Below are positions 22,961 to 35,590 of a stretch of DNA of 64,000 bases, piece by piece. Made by a program: the position numbers and the translations under genes. How positions within the stretch are numbered: the first letter of the stretch is position 1; each line of letters begins with the position of its first letter. The stretch covers positions 7,378,001 through 7,442,000 of the forward strand of contig JAUCBN010000042.1 of assembly GCA_035048815.1 (NCBI GenBank). The letters are read 5' to 3'. Source of the DNA: Abelmoschus esculentus (taxonomy: Eukaryota; Streptophyta; Magnoliopsida; Malvales; Malvaceae). The notes under the pieces were generated by a model. The model was not told the DNA's origin and did no database searches. It saw only the letters and a list, made by a program, of their open reading frames with translations.

Positions 22961-24010
22961 AATATTAAATATTCCTTTCAGGGGATATGAGAAAATAATC
23001 AACTTCTAGGTTTGTAATGCTATATTTATCTTTCCTACACCCGAAAATGCTATAATCATCTTTGTAAAGGCCATCATAATCTTTTTCATTGTTATAAATA
23101 AAATTTGTTTCAATTTTTTTCCCTTACCACTTATTGATTGCTGGTAAAGAACGACAATATGCTTTAGCACACGACAAGCATAATTTCAATGATTTGTGCT
23201 TCCACATCGAGGACACATAGATTCCTCTTTCTTGGATTGATCTTTTGCACTATTGTCATCCTTATTGTTTTACTTGCGGTGGGCATAGTTACTTTTAAAA
23301 CGACCACCTCACCTATGTCCTCGACTGTGGTTCTGACCACGCCACGCCCATAGCTATGATCATGATTATTGGTGTAACTTTTATTTTTTTGTTATAGAAT
23401 GTCGCATTCGCTTTAGGGAATGGAGTAGATCCAGTTGATCGATACTCATGATTTTTCATGAGTTGCACATTATATTTCTCAGTCACAAGAAGGTAGGAAA
23501 TTAGCTCAGAATATTTCTTAAAGCCTTTTTTACGATATTGTGTTTGAAAGATAACACTGTTGACATAAAAAGTGAAGTATATTTTTTCTAACATATCCTC
23601 ATCGGTAATATTTTGATCATATAAACTTCAATTGTGAATTAATTCTACATAACATTTTCATACTCGCTTACTGATTTAAAATCTTACAATCTCAAATACA
23701 ACCAATCATATCGAGCTTTAGGTAGAATAATGGTTTTTTTGGTGGTCATATCATTCCTTTATATTATTCCAAAGAATAAGAGGATCTTTCACCGTTAAAT
23801 GTTCAGATTCCAACCCCTCATAAAGGTGACGACGACGAAGTATCAGGCTCTAGCCTAATGTCGAGCAGATTTTGAATTCCCTTCTTTAATAGTATTTCTC
23901 AAGCCATTTGCATCTAGGTGTATTTCGACATCTAAGATCTAAGATAAATAATTCTTTCCAGAAATATCAAGAGCTGCAAACTCAATTTTTCAAAGATTTA
24001 TTATTGATTT
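22961..24010 (-). pseudogene. Gag remnant of second Copia
   Basis: The N-terminus FAALDISGKNYLS is encoded at about 23990-23950 (minus), followed by a stop where Trp is expected, then EIHLDANGL. A segment at 23594-23313 covers the capsid end and Arg/Gly-rich linker. The zinc knuckle near 23170-23215 keeps CX2CX4HX4C spacing but contains a TGA in place of Trp right after the His. Confidence 0.65.
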
Positions 24011-25742
24011 ACTAGAAGGACAAAAAATTAGATCAACTATAAATTAATATAATAATGAATCTAAAAAAATTCTTTTCACGTCATATCAATATATTAAAAA
24101 AGATATATATATATATAAATAAAAAACAAATATTTAAACCTCATACGCGACATTGTTAAATTAGTCTCCAAGGTCCTTTAAAAAACTCATTTGAGACCAA
24201 AAGTCTCGCAGAACGGGATGTCCAAACAATATACTCAGACTAAATTATTAAAACAAATAACATATTAACTAACAAATATATAATAAAGAGGATGAAACCT
24301 GTAATTCAACAAGTTTCAAGAAAAAATCAATTAAAATAATTATGTGTCCACTATTAGATGGATGTCAACAAACACTCATAATAGTACTGGTACAATCTTA
24401 GGCACAACCATAAGCAATATTATGAACACTAGTGTGGACTAGTGCCATAAAATTACCTTTAATTTATTTTCAGTAAATTCATAAGAACTTTAATTCTTGG
24501 CACAATTTTTTGTATGAATAAAAAATTGTTTTGTATAAGTATATTTCAATTGTAGAAACATTAATTTTAAGAATTATATGAAAATAAAATATTGAAAATT
24601 ATATTTCTTATAGATATGCAGTTTTAAATTATAATCAAATATAAAATAATTTTATGATGAAGTCAAACCGTTAAAATTTTATTATTTTAATAGAAATTTT
24701 TTATAAAAAGTTTTTATTATAAAATTTATTATAAAAGATTTTTTAATTTGAAATCTTTAATTCTCATAAATCCTTAAAAATTCTTCAAAATTCAAATAAA
24801 AACCCAGAACCTTAATTAAAATTAAACACTAAACCATAATATCATCATACACATAATCAAACACGTAATCCAAAATTTTCTTTCTTTCTTTCCTTTTCTC
24901 TTTTTTTTTCTTTATCAATCCAATAAGAACAACTCTTTCTCGATTTATAATTTTAGGATCATACTATATAAATAATTACAATTACGACCAACATCATACT
25001 TAAAGTAACAAAAAAATCTCATATCTAGGTTAACATTATTTCATGATATTCTGAGATCAACAATCGTACATTTCGAAATATCTCTTATTGAGTTCATCTT
25101 TTAAATTTACTTTTTTTTTTCTCTGAGAAATTTAAAGATGAAGTGAACAAGAAGACAGTGAATTTTGTGGGATTTGGTCCTCTGATATCGCTTTTTAAGG
25201 TTTTTTTATTTTTAGTATTTTCAATGACATGAAAAAGTAATTTAATAAAAAAAATAATTTCATCTAAACTTACTCAGCAATTTAACTTCCGGTTAAGGCG
25301 TCCGTTAATGTTTTAACGGAATGAGACCAATTTGTATATAAAGATTAGTCAAGGGACTCGATTATAGCTTTTGATAGTCATTGCATGTAAAAGATAATTG
25401 GGGTATAATCAGGGGACCATTTATGTAGTTTACCCCATAATAAAACTATAGTTGAAAACACTTGCACCCTTTATACACCCATCATACATATTTTTTGTAA
25501 GGTTTGAGAATCAAGTTTTATTTCATTTATGTAAATTTTATCATATAAATTGACTAATTAAATATTTATTTTAAAAAAAAAACCTTTAACATGTGACAAA
25601 CACAAATACAGACGAGTTATAAACATCCATATTTTTACGACCATTATTAATCGTCAATAAAAGTTTATACTTTTACCTTTCAAACTTACAATGATGTGTT
25701 AACTAGGATGACAAACAAGAGTGCAAAAACTTTCTCCTTCAT
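24011..25742. other. AT-rich spacer, no feature recognised
   Basis: No coding signal, LTR or terminal inverted repeat is supported. CCTCTGATATCGC at about 25177 recalls a decayed primer-binding site on the minus strand, but no LTR follows. Confidence 0.4.
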
Positions 25743-27134
25743 TGTGTTGGGACCATTGACACACCCTCATGGAGCAACAGAAATAAAAACAAAAATCTCA
25801 CCAGCGACCCATGTACGATGAAACGTATCTAAGAGGATTACACACATTGGATTTCTTGAAAAACAAAAATAATAATAATTGTTGTGGTCACGATCACTTG
25901 AAAAATTTGAATCTTTAGTCTTCAAAAAAAGTCATCTCGACCTCTACTTAGTTCACCTGGTTGATAAATTGTTATGAGCAATGTATCTCAAAAAATTATT
26001 TTTCGAGATCTAAGATTTTCGAGAATAAGGATGAGGTTAAAAAAATAACTATTCCCTTTTATATGTGTCTCCAAAGTAATTTATTGTTTTTAATACGAAT
26101 TTGATACAGAATATAATTAATTTAATTATATCCTCTAATTAAATTCGGGATTAATATGTATTAAAATAATCCATATATGTATATATATAAATTATACCTT
26201 TTATTATTTATATATATACAAGCTGATTGTATATTAGTGATATTTATGAATTGTTCCTTTTCAATAGATGGTTGTGACACTTTAGGTTCATTGTAAATTT
26301 GTAACATTAGTAATAATAATTATAACAATTCTAATATTACAAGCAATAAGTGACATCTAGCAATATATCATTGTGATCTAAGTTACAAGAGATCATGATT
26401 TGATATAACATGTTTGTGACCAACTCTCTTAATGTGTTATATCATTTTATACTTTATATCTAGAATAGTCACAACTCTTAGAATAGTCACACTTGTATAG
26501 CTCATATATTGTTTCTTGATATATAGAATATAATATTATAAATGAATAATCTATGATATTTCATATCAACTTATTTGATCATGATCATGTATTTTTAGTC
26601 TCAATCATTCAAGTGGACTATGATATATTTTTTATTATGTAGGAAGACAAATTTTATCTCAATCATTCACATCTCACTACATTTATTGTAATATGTTCAA
26701 TGTCAGTCTTTATAGTGCAACCAATTACGAACAAATTTAACTGCATCGAAACATAAAACGACATATATTGTGATAATAATAATCTCAAGTCTAAGACATA
26801 CTCATAGCGGGTTAATCCAATATATTGTTCTCTAACAACATATTCATGTATTAATTCTAAAATTTTTATTTTAATGAAAACTCATTGTCATCAATCAATA
26901 ACATGTTAGTTTTAATCGTATTATTATTACTATTCATGCCGGTAATAATACTTGATTAAGGATCTCTTCATAATAATCAAATTATTATGTGGACATTAAT
27001 ATCTTTCGATTTATGTAAGATACACATATCTATCTATCTATCTATCTATCCATCCATCCATCCATCTATCTATGTTTGATAAAATGTATCATAACAAGCA
27101 TCTTATGATTGATGTTTGGATATGCTCTAACACA
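25743..27134. repeat. Possible decayed solo LTR
   Basis: The stretch starts TGTGTTGGGACC and ends CTCTAACACA, so ends TGTGTT and AACACA are inverted matches as in an LTR. Length about 1.4 kb. The flanking five bases (TTCAT and CAATT) do not form a target duplication and no second copy is in the window, so this is a weak call. Confidence 0.25.
27029..27073. repeat. TCTA/TCCA microsatellite
   Basis: About 11 tetranucleotide units: (TCTA)n, then (TCCA)n, then TCTA again. A compound microsatellite near the right end of the possible solo LTR. Confidence 0.9.
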
Positions 27135-27574
27135 CAATTATAACTATTTAAATTTTCAAAATTACTATCTATATTGGAAATAATTTTAAAATTTATACTC
27201 GCCCACTCAATAATTTCTTAAATTCATCCAACCTTTATTATTTAATTGGGTACTCACCATTTAACTTGTATATGTTTGTAGGGGTGAGTATTCGATCGAG
27301 TCAAGTCGAATCGAGTCAAAAAATTTCAAGTTATTCGAGTTGAAGAGTTATATTTTACAACTCAAACTTTTTTGAATTTTTTCGGTTCGAGTCGAGTTTA
27401 AGAAATTTGAGTCGAGTCGAACCGAGTCGATTTTTCAAGTTTATAAATATTTAATTATAATTATAATTATTTATCATGTTATAGTATGACTTATTCCAAT
27501 TTAAACGACTTTCTCTCATCATATAAGATATGTATATGTATATTTAGATAGTAATATTTCTTTATATTTTTATA

Positions 27575-29700
27575 CTCCCTCTGTCCCATGTTTTTTGTCC
27601 CTTATTGACCAAGCACATAGTTTTAGGAAACTAAATTGACTACATGCCAAGTCATATAAAATAAGATCAATGACAAAATTGCCCCTTAAAATGTCAAACT
27701 AATATTTATGGCGGGAAACAATTAAAACAAAATTTTAACCAAATTAGCTAATTGGCGCTGATAAATTTCACTTTACCATTGCCAAAATTTTCGCACCAAA
27801 ATTTAAATCATCATTTTAAATTTTTTTCACCATATTTAAACCACTAGACAGATTCAACCATGTTCGTTCTTTCATTCTGTTTTTCATGCTCTGAATTACT
27901 ATCTGTGAAAACTCTCTTTTCTATAATGATGGATTCTAAAGATACAAATGCCACAATGGAGTCTTCTTTACAATTGGCAAATGGTAAAAAATCAAACAAG
28001 AAATTAAATAAGAAGCAACGTCAAGCTTTGCTTGAAACTCTGTTAAAACAGAGTAACAATGGAAAGCTGTCAAAAGGCTCAATTACTCAAGCTGCAACTA
28101 TGTTTTTAGTCTCTACAAAGACTGTGAGTAGATTGTGGAAACAAGTAAAAAAGTTTGTGGAGCAAGGCATGATGATTGATGTTGATAGTACGTATCATCG
28201 AAGGGCAAAAAAGAGGATTTCTATAGATATGGATCGTATTTTAGAAATTTCACTTCTTAGACGAACGAATATTCTTTCAATGGCCAAAGCTTTAGATATG
28301 TCGAAGTCTACTCTTCATCGTTGAATTAAGGAAGGTTTTATCAAGACACATACTAATGCAATAAAGCCTTATTTGACTGATGCAAATAAAAGAGCCAGAT
28401 TATAATTCTGTTTGTCAATGCTTGAATCAAGTACTCTTACCATAAATCCTTTGTTTATCGACATGTTTAATATAGTGCATATTGATGAAAAGTGGTTTTA
28501 TTTATCAAAAACATCTGAACGGTACTATCTTCATCCACAAGAGGTTGAACCTTTTCGTAGTTGCAAAAGCAAAAGGTTTATCACTAAAGTGATGTTTTTA
28601 GCTGCAGTGGCTCGACCTCGTTTCGATGAATTTTCTAATTGTATATTTTCTGGAAAATAGGAATATTTCTATTTGTATTCAAAGAACCAACAAGAAGAAA
28701 TAGCAAAAATAGACAAGCTGGAACTCTAGAAACTAAGCCTATATTGTCAGTAACTAAAGATGTAACAAGATCATGCTTGATTGATAAGGTTTTACCAGCT
28801 ATTAGAGTTAAATGGCCTAGTTTCAGTGACAAGAGAATTTTCATTCAACAAGACAATGCAAAACCTCATATTGACATTGATGATGAGCAATTCTTGCAAG
28901 CTGCAAGTGTGGGTGATTTTAATTTTCAGCTATTTTTTCAACCTCCAAACAGCCCTGACTTAAATGTGTTGGATCTTGGATATTTTAGAGCAATTCAATC
29001 TTTACAGCATCAAGAATCTCCTACAAATATTGATGAATTGGTGAGAGCTGTAGAAAAATCATTTAATGAGTTATCATCTGAAAGCTTGAATAATGTTTTC
29101 GTAACATTACAATCATGTATGATCGAAATTATGAAGGTTAATGGGGCAAATAATTATAGGTTACCACATATGGGTAAGCAAAGGCTACAACGAAATGGTG
29201 AAGTTCCCATTCAACTCCATTGTGATCAAGATATTGTACAACAAGCTCTTCTACAGATTCAACTTCAACACTAAGTGCAGTAAATGTTTTAGTTTAGGTA
29301 CTGCTACTGAACTTTTGTGATTTTTTGTTCTGTTTTGCTAACTTTTTGTTCTTGTAAACTTGAGTTATACAGGACTCAAGTAAATAGGATAGTTGTGTTG
29401 AAATTATAAGAACACATAAAATAATTTGTGTATTAATCGTAAATTATCTGTAATGAAAGAATCTTCTTTCTATTAAATTAGTTTTTTCTGTATTTAGTTC
29501 TGATGTTATATGTATGACAGTTTTGTTTTTATGGCAAAAACAGATTTGGAATTTTATTTTTTCAATAATTATTAAATTAAAATGTGTAAATGATAGAAAA
29601 GGAAATATAAATGTTGTTATCTTTTGACTTTTCTAATGAGACATCTTGAATAGGACAATTTTAAAAACCAAAAGGGACACCATAAATGGGATGGAGGGAG
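27575..29700 (+). mobile_element. Plant mariner-like element
   Basis: Inverted ends CTCCCTCTGTCCCAT and ATGGGATGGAGGGAG are flanked by TA on both sides (27573-27574 and 29701-29702). The ends are of the Stowaway/mariner kind, and the element is 2,126 bp with a DD39D transposase gene inside. The inverted repeats extend imperfectly to about 30 bp (both include GTCCCTT or AAGGGAC). Confidence 0.92.
27926..29274 (+). pseudogene. Mariner-like transposase, DD39D, three lesions
   Basis: The likely start is the Met at about 27926 (MMDSKDT), with an in-frame upstream Met at 27860. The N-terminal half has a helix-turn-helix region (GSITQAATMFLVSTKTVSRLWKQ). The catalytic triad is visible: HIDEKWF, FIQQDNAKPH and PPNSPDLNVLD. 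The second and third Asp are separated by 39 residues, as in plant mariner-like elements. It would excise and reinsert the element at TA sites. Lesions: TGA at 28322-28324 (expected Trp), TAA at 28403-28405 (expected Gln), and a one-base deletion near 28658 that shifts the frame. All catalytic residues remain. Confidence 0.9.
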
Positions 29701-29896
29701 TATATCAATGTATATATCATAAAAAGTTTAGAAATTCGTCTCAAATCTAAAAATAAATCCTTTAATTACTAAAAATTTTGAGTTATTCGAATTTCTATTT
29801 TACGACTCGAATCAAAACGATTCAGATATTTTTCCTCGAGTTAAGTTATTCGATTTTTTCGAATCGGGTCGAGTTTTACTCACCCCTACATGTTTG

Positions 29897-30369
29897 TATC
29901 CGATAAATTTGTCAAACACCACTAATATCAAACATAATGAAAACTTTTATTTTTTCAAGTTAAATTAATTTATTAGGAAATTTATACTCAAGGATTTGAA
30001 GAAATTATAATGAATATCGCTTCAGAATCCTATAATTTACAAAATAACTCATGAACTTATCTTAGAATTCATAATGGGTTAAAACTCGTGATGAGTAATA
30101 GTCGGAACTGATATAAAACGAGTAAAATCTCAAATATATCACCTACTCATAACCTGTAATGATCCTCCTTTAAAAAAAACTTAAGGCGTAGAGAAAGGTC
30201 GTTATTTTGAATATCTTGAAATATCGAAAATGAATTAAAAATTAAAAGGTTGAAAATTCAATTTTGAAAGGTTAAACTAAAAAAAGTTGGTTAAAATTTT
30301 TTAGAAAACTATTGAAAATGATTAAAACATGTAAAAATTATTAGGAAAACAATTTAGAAAAACAATTGA
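29897..30369. other. AT-rich spacer, nothing recognised
   Basis: No open frame, repeat or transposon end is supported. Confidence 0.4.
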
Positions 30370-32578
30370 AGTCATCATCGGTCACTTTGGTATATCGGAC
30401 ACCGTAAAATCAGAGATTCGAAATTGAAAGGGTTCGAGAGTAGGTTACGGTTAAAAACGGGGTTAGCATTTTCAAACCACCCAAAATTGATACCTTAAAA
30501 ATTTTTACTGTTTATTTAATATTAAATTTTTTAAATTAAAGTAGCATTAAATTAATATTTATTTAAAAATTCGAATATATTTTAATCGTTTCTTTATTTG
30601 AAAGTAAACGTATACACTATTACCATCATTCCTGGTATCAGACCCGTTACGATCGAATAAGGAGATATAACATTAACCAATTAGTAATTTAATGATTTGA
30701 ATTACAACTTAAGCGAATGAACGAATTCTATTATGTACATATAAATTACCGAAAGGAAGCATGCGTATTAAAACATATTATACACAAAACATTTTAATCT
30801 TATGTAAAAACATAATCAAATCTAAGCAACCAAAATTAAAATAAATGGATAAACTCAAAACATCTATAGAGATTCTATGTGAAATATACAACTGAAAATA
30901 GCAACAGCATGCATCACTCATTAAAAGCCATTTAATGTGAACGAAATACAAATATAACATGCGAACTAAACAAACAACAAAGAAATCCTACGCTAAAAAC
31001 AAACAGATGTATGTGTAATTATTTATGCTTAAGTTTAACACTACCAACACATAAACATGCCCATCATCAATGTTAACATGTGAAGCACAAGATGAAATAT
31101 AATAAAATAGTAAATACATGAGATATGAAATAAAAATAAGAAAGTAAACTATACCACAAATTGGTAATTATGTTGTTACATATAAACAAGAATCAAACTG
31201 AAGCATAATAAAATGTGAACCGAAAGATGCAAATATTATCAAAGCAATGACCAAATTAAAGAAAACGCAAAATTAAAGGAATAAAATTATAACCCTCTTG
31301 GATTATTCTCATAAATAAGGGACCGTAAATAAAGAAGAACAAAACTGAAAGGGGTAAATCAAAAGGAAAATATAACTGATTAAAATTGGAAAAGGGATAA
31401 AGTTGAAACAAAAATTAAAAAAAAAAGGCTAAATTGGTATCAAATCTTATAACTGATTCTAGATTAAAATAGGGCAAGATTAAAAAAATTCAAAATCACA
31501 GGGTCTCCAAAAATGATTCTAAAAAACGGAATGGTTTGAAAAATAACCACAGGAACATGGAGGGACTTTTGAAAAATAGAACCATTTTCTATATAAGTGT
31601 GATAGCTAAAATTGGTGACGGGTTGTAAAGATTTGAAAATATTTAAGGACTAAGGAGATAGTTTTTAAAGTACGGAGGAATTTATTATGCCATTAAACCG
31701 ATTTTAAAACATTTAATGAATATAAAACATACTCGTAATTCAATCAAATCCCATTTATTTCATTTTCCTTCATATAACCAAAAATCAAAACCCATATTCT
31801 CTCTGAATCCAGATGAACACCACATAGTGTTCAAAACTTGCCCAAAAAGTTATCGTGTTTTCTAGAATCTGGCACCTTGTCAGCCGCCGCTGGTGGCGGA
31901 CGGCGACGTAAAACACTTCTTTCTCACGGTTTTCAAAACACAACACCCCAAACCTTCAACCAAAATAGAAAGCCTTTATTTTTCAAAAAATCGGATCAAA
32001 ATCTTCAATTATTTGAAGATCGAACGAGGAGGAAAACTTCGACTATGCATCGAAAGCCAGATCCTTTTTCCCTCTCGGTTCACCAAAGTGGCACAAGAGC
32101 ATGAGTTTATCACCGGAGGAAGAAGAGGGATCAATGATGGATCGAATTCGAAGATAAACTTTTGACATTTTCTTTATTTTCCTTTTTTTATTACATGCGA
32201 ATGGAAAATCCAGAAAAATGATATACATTGAAAGATTCTGCTTTGCATTGATTTCTTTTGATATTCTCGAATGGGATTACACAATTTTTGCTGTTTGTTC
32301 TTATAATCGTTTGCAAGAAAAAGAAACGTAAATTCTCTCATTGGTTGCCTCTGTTAAATTTAGGCTTATTTGTCTCTGAGTACACTGATCCGTGCTTGCA
32401 ATTCTCTTGTGCTTTCTGACAACTTTGTTTTCTTACATCTGAGAATTCGGTTTTTTGTTGTAATTATCTGGAAACGGAGGAGAAAAAGGAATCAAAACAA
32501 AACCGCGTCAGGTTTACGTTATTTACCTATAGTTTCAACTGGTTGCAGAAATCTCTTAGATTTAAGGTAAACCACAGT
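30370..32578 (+). repeat. Decayed LTR-like sequence (Tat/Ogre-type?)
   Basis: The left part has GGTCACTTTGGTATATCGGAC, GGGTTCGAGAGTAGGTTACG and CACCCAAAATTGATACC in an order I recognise from Tat/Ogre-type Gypsy LTRs of dicots. The right part has a GC-rich patch with a CCGCC...GGCGG hairpin (31884-31899). It also has purine-rich sequence like that at 50160-50540. There are no matching pair, PBS or coding domains. Short open frames at 31838-32165 sit in the leader-like part and look incidental. Confidence 0.35.
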
Positions 32579-32586
32579 ATTGTAGC

Positions 32587-33113
32587 TAGGGAGACCAAAA
32601 CTCGACTCAATTTGAAAAAATCGAATAATTCGACTCGATTCGAGATAAAAATATTCGACTCGTTTTGACTCGATTCAAAATTTCATAGACTCGATTCGAA
32701 AAAAATTCAAATAAAGTTTGAGTTGTAAAATTAAAACTCGAATAACTCGAAATTTTTAATAATTAAAGGAATAATTTTTAAGTTTAAGACGAATTTCTCA
32801 ATTTTTTATGATAGGTATATATTTATATATAAAAATATAAAGAAATATTGATACATATGAAAAAAAATATACATGTATATCTTATATGATTAGAGAAAAT
32901 CGTCTAAATTGGAGTCAAATTATACTATAACATGATAAATAATTATAATTAAATATTTATATGAACTCGAAAACTCGACTCGACTCGAATTTTTTAAACT
33001 CGACTCGAACTGAAAAAATTTCAAATAAAGTTTGAATCGTAAAATATGACTCTTCAACTCGAATAACTCGAAATTTTTTGACTCGAATCGACTCGATCGA
33101 ATACTCATCCCTA
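32587..33113. mobile_element. hAT-type non-autonomous element, uninterrupted copy
   Basis: This 527-bp copy lies in opposite orientation to 27279-29888. Its ends are TAGGGAGACC and CTCATCCCTA, decayed forms of TAGGGGTGAG. Flanks ATTGTAGC (32579-32586) and ATTATAGC (33114-33121) are an 8-bp duplication with one mismatch. It covers both arms and the middle without the mariner insertion, so it shows the empty target site in a paralogue. Confidence 0.8.
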
Positions 33114-33121
33114 ATTATAGC

Positions 33122-34540
33122 AATCTCATTTAGATTACCGAATTAAAAAATTGATCAACTAGATCACCGGATTATTAATAAGACAATTAATAATATAATA
33201 TGTTTTTAATCTATAATTCAAATTATAGCTATAAATAGTTTTTAAGATTATATATATAATACAAATAATACATTTTTATACAATAAATAAAATTTAAAAC
33301 TATTAATGTATATTTTATTTTTAAATATACATATAACTACATTTGGTGTTTTTAAGGAAATATTGAATGTGTGGCATGTTGCCCTATAATTAAGGATCTA
33401 AAGCAAAATATACAGTAAATTAAAGATTTCACAGTGCATCTTCTTAAAATTTTTATTATTAAAATTTAAATTTCAATGAAGATGCCACTTGCAGGTGGCA
33501 TCTTGAGCTAAATTATACGATTTGATTAGAGAATCAACAAATGTAGTAAAAACAGTCAACCATGTCAGTCAAATAAAGCTGACTCGATAAGACGTCACGA
33601 GTAGATAACATACAAACATGAATATGCCAATTAAATCGTCATCTACAAGTGATAACATTTATCTGAGACGCTATCCACGTGTTGATTGAAATTTTAAAAC
33701 TAATATAAAAAATTAATATAAAAAATTGTTAACACTTAATATATATATATATATATATAACTAATATAAAAAATTTTAAAACTAAAAAGAGAATTTAACA
33801 ATTAATATAAAAGTAAAATAAATATATTAAAAAATTTAAACACTTGATATAAAAAATTAAACAATATATATATAAAAAGTGTTTAAAAAATTAATATAAA
33901 AGCATCTATAAAAAATATATATATATAACTTAAAATAATTAATATAAAAAATTCTATCTCCTCCTCTACGACAGCTCTTATTTGTGCAGGAAAGATGTCC
34001 TCCAAATCTTACTCCTCTTTGCCTGGCTGATCATCCAAAATCCAAATAGAAGATAGTGTCGCGTACATATAACTAAACCTAGATTCGAGGTATTATAGTA
34101 CATGTCCCCTTAGTGCTGCGGAGGTGTAACTTCACGGTGTATAGAGTTGGTGCATTGGAAGAAAGATATGGTTTCGATCATGAAGGTGGAGTACCTTACA
34201 CCAGATCACGCCTCATTTTCACTCAAGGGTGAAAAAGTCGGATTGAGGACTTGTGTATGAATGACAATTAATAACAAAGAATCACACAATTTTCATTATA
34301 ATATAAGTTCTCTAATGAAGTCGACAAGCTGTCATGAACATTTTTAACCAGGTGTGAAAATAACTTGACGATTGATTTTTGAAAATTGATATTTTTTATA
34401 TTTTTAATCATTCTTGAAATTAGTTTTTAATGATTAAAACGGATTTTTTATTAATTAATTATTAAAAATATTATTATTTTATATCTATATAATTAATTTT
34501 TTTAAAAAATTGAATTTTACCCTTTATTCGATTTGAATAT
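33122..34540. other. AT-rich spacer with (AT)n run
   Basis: An (AT)n microsatellite lies at 33739-33758, with smaller AT runs nearby. No gene is visible. A slightly more complex patch at 33960-34270 gives no open frame of note. Confidence 0.5.
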
Positions 34541-34700
34541 AATTTAGAGTTGTCACCGACCACTTTGGTAGGCAGAATACTATAAAAATAAGTTAGAGAT
34601 TTATTTTGTAAAATTTGGATTAAACAGTTGGTTACACATGGAAAAGGATTAACAACGCACGTTATCAGTACCTCGTATTTTTTGTGGTATATTTGGTAAT
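34541..34700 (+). repeat. Fragment of a Tat/Ogre-like LTR
   Basis: GAGTTGTCACCGACCACTTTGG and TTGGTTACACATGGAAAAGG parallel 30378-30470 and resemble the conserved start of Tat/Ogre LTRs (GTCGCCACCGA...). Only about 150 bp can be followed. Confidence 0.35.
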
Positions 34701-35590
34701 TTTAATAATTTTTTTCGAATATAATTCTACTCCTTAATTATTAATCAAGATTATATTTAAAATGTAAATATTCTTTTCATGTAAAGATATTCTATTGATT
34801 CAAAAATAAAATAAAAATACTCAATTTCATTAAGGTATTACTAATTATATTTCAAAAGAATATCGTCTATATAAAATGAATTGTACATAATCTATTATGG
34901 CCTTATCAGTTTTAAGTCCATAAACTAATTGACTCTAACTTTTTTATTTATTATTTGAATATTATTCAATTCAAAATTCATGTAACAACACCCAGTTACA
35001 TTTGGGTCACCATACATGTTTGAATTTCTAATATAATATTCAATTATCTAATTTAATCTAATTATTTAAGTTTTAATCCAAATTGGGCTCCAATTATTTA
35101 TCTAAGACATTTAATTAATTCTAAGGTGATAATGTTTATCGAATATTCTTTTTAGAAATCCCTCAAATAACATCCAATTCCATTAAAACATTATTCGAAT
35201 ATGGCTCCCAAATTTCCTATTCAATACTCATTAAATTACCACAATTATCTAACCTAATTCAATTATTGGCCTAATTAAAGAAACCTAATCTAAGAGCTTA
35301 AGTCTAATTAACTATTTTAATATGTATTTAATTCTCCTAATAAGCAATCTTATAGTATGACATGTTGTCAAACATACATACAAAATATTTAAATCAATTT
35401 AAATATAAGATTTATTGAAAAACAATATAAAAAAGGCACCAATTTTATTATATAGGACTAAATTGAAAGAAAAATAAATCTTAGATGCCCAATTACAAAA
35501 GCCCTAGTGACTTAACTGTATGAATTTCTAATTTCAAGGGTCAATTGACAGGTTGTTGATTTAATTGCATGAAATTTAAAGTTAAGGGTG
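34701..35590. other. AT-rich spacer, nothing recognised
   Basis: No coding signal or repeat boundary seen. Confidence 0.4.

Larger units (their letters stand above)
19208..24010 (-). mobile_element. Second Ty1/Copia element, minus strand, degraded
   Basis: Minus-strand order is gag (about 24000-23000), protease, integrase, RT and RNase H, ending at a PPT at 19208-19217. All domains are recognisable but cut by many stops and frameshifts, much more than in its neighbour at 12802-18822, so it is older. The protein resembles the large plant Copia group with the RNase H tail KGYIKGDRTKHISPKFF. The 5' LTR and PBS are missing. Confidence 0.75.
27279..29888. mobile_element. hAT-type non-autonomous element, split by mariner
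   Basis: The ends are TAGGGGTGAGTA and its inverted form TACTCACCCCTA, similar to widespread plant hAT miniature elements. Flanks TATGTTTG (27271-27278) and CATGTTTG (29889-29896) form an 8-bp duplication with one mismatch, the size expected for hAT. The arms contain many TCGAGTCGA-like words near both ends. Removing 27575-29700 and one TA leaves about 480 bp, closely matching the inverted relative at 32587-33113. It encodes nothing of its own. Confidence 0.8.

Noticed and set aside
25165..25200. Primer-binding site for the second Copia
   Set aside because: CCTCTGATATCGC is a weak match, and no LTR beginning with TG...CA logic follows it.
31838..32165. 88- and 90-codon plus-strand frames near the GC hairpin
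   Set aside because: They overlap in different frames, lie in LTR-leader-like sequence and show no recognisable domain.
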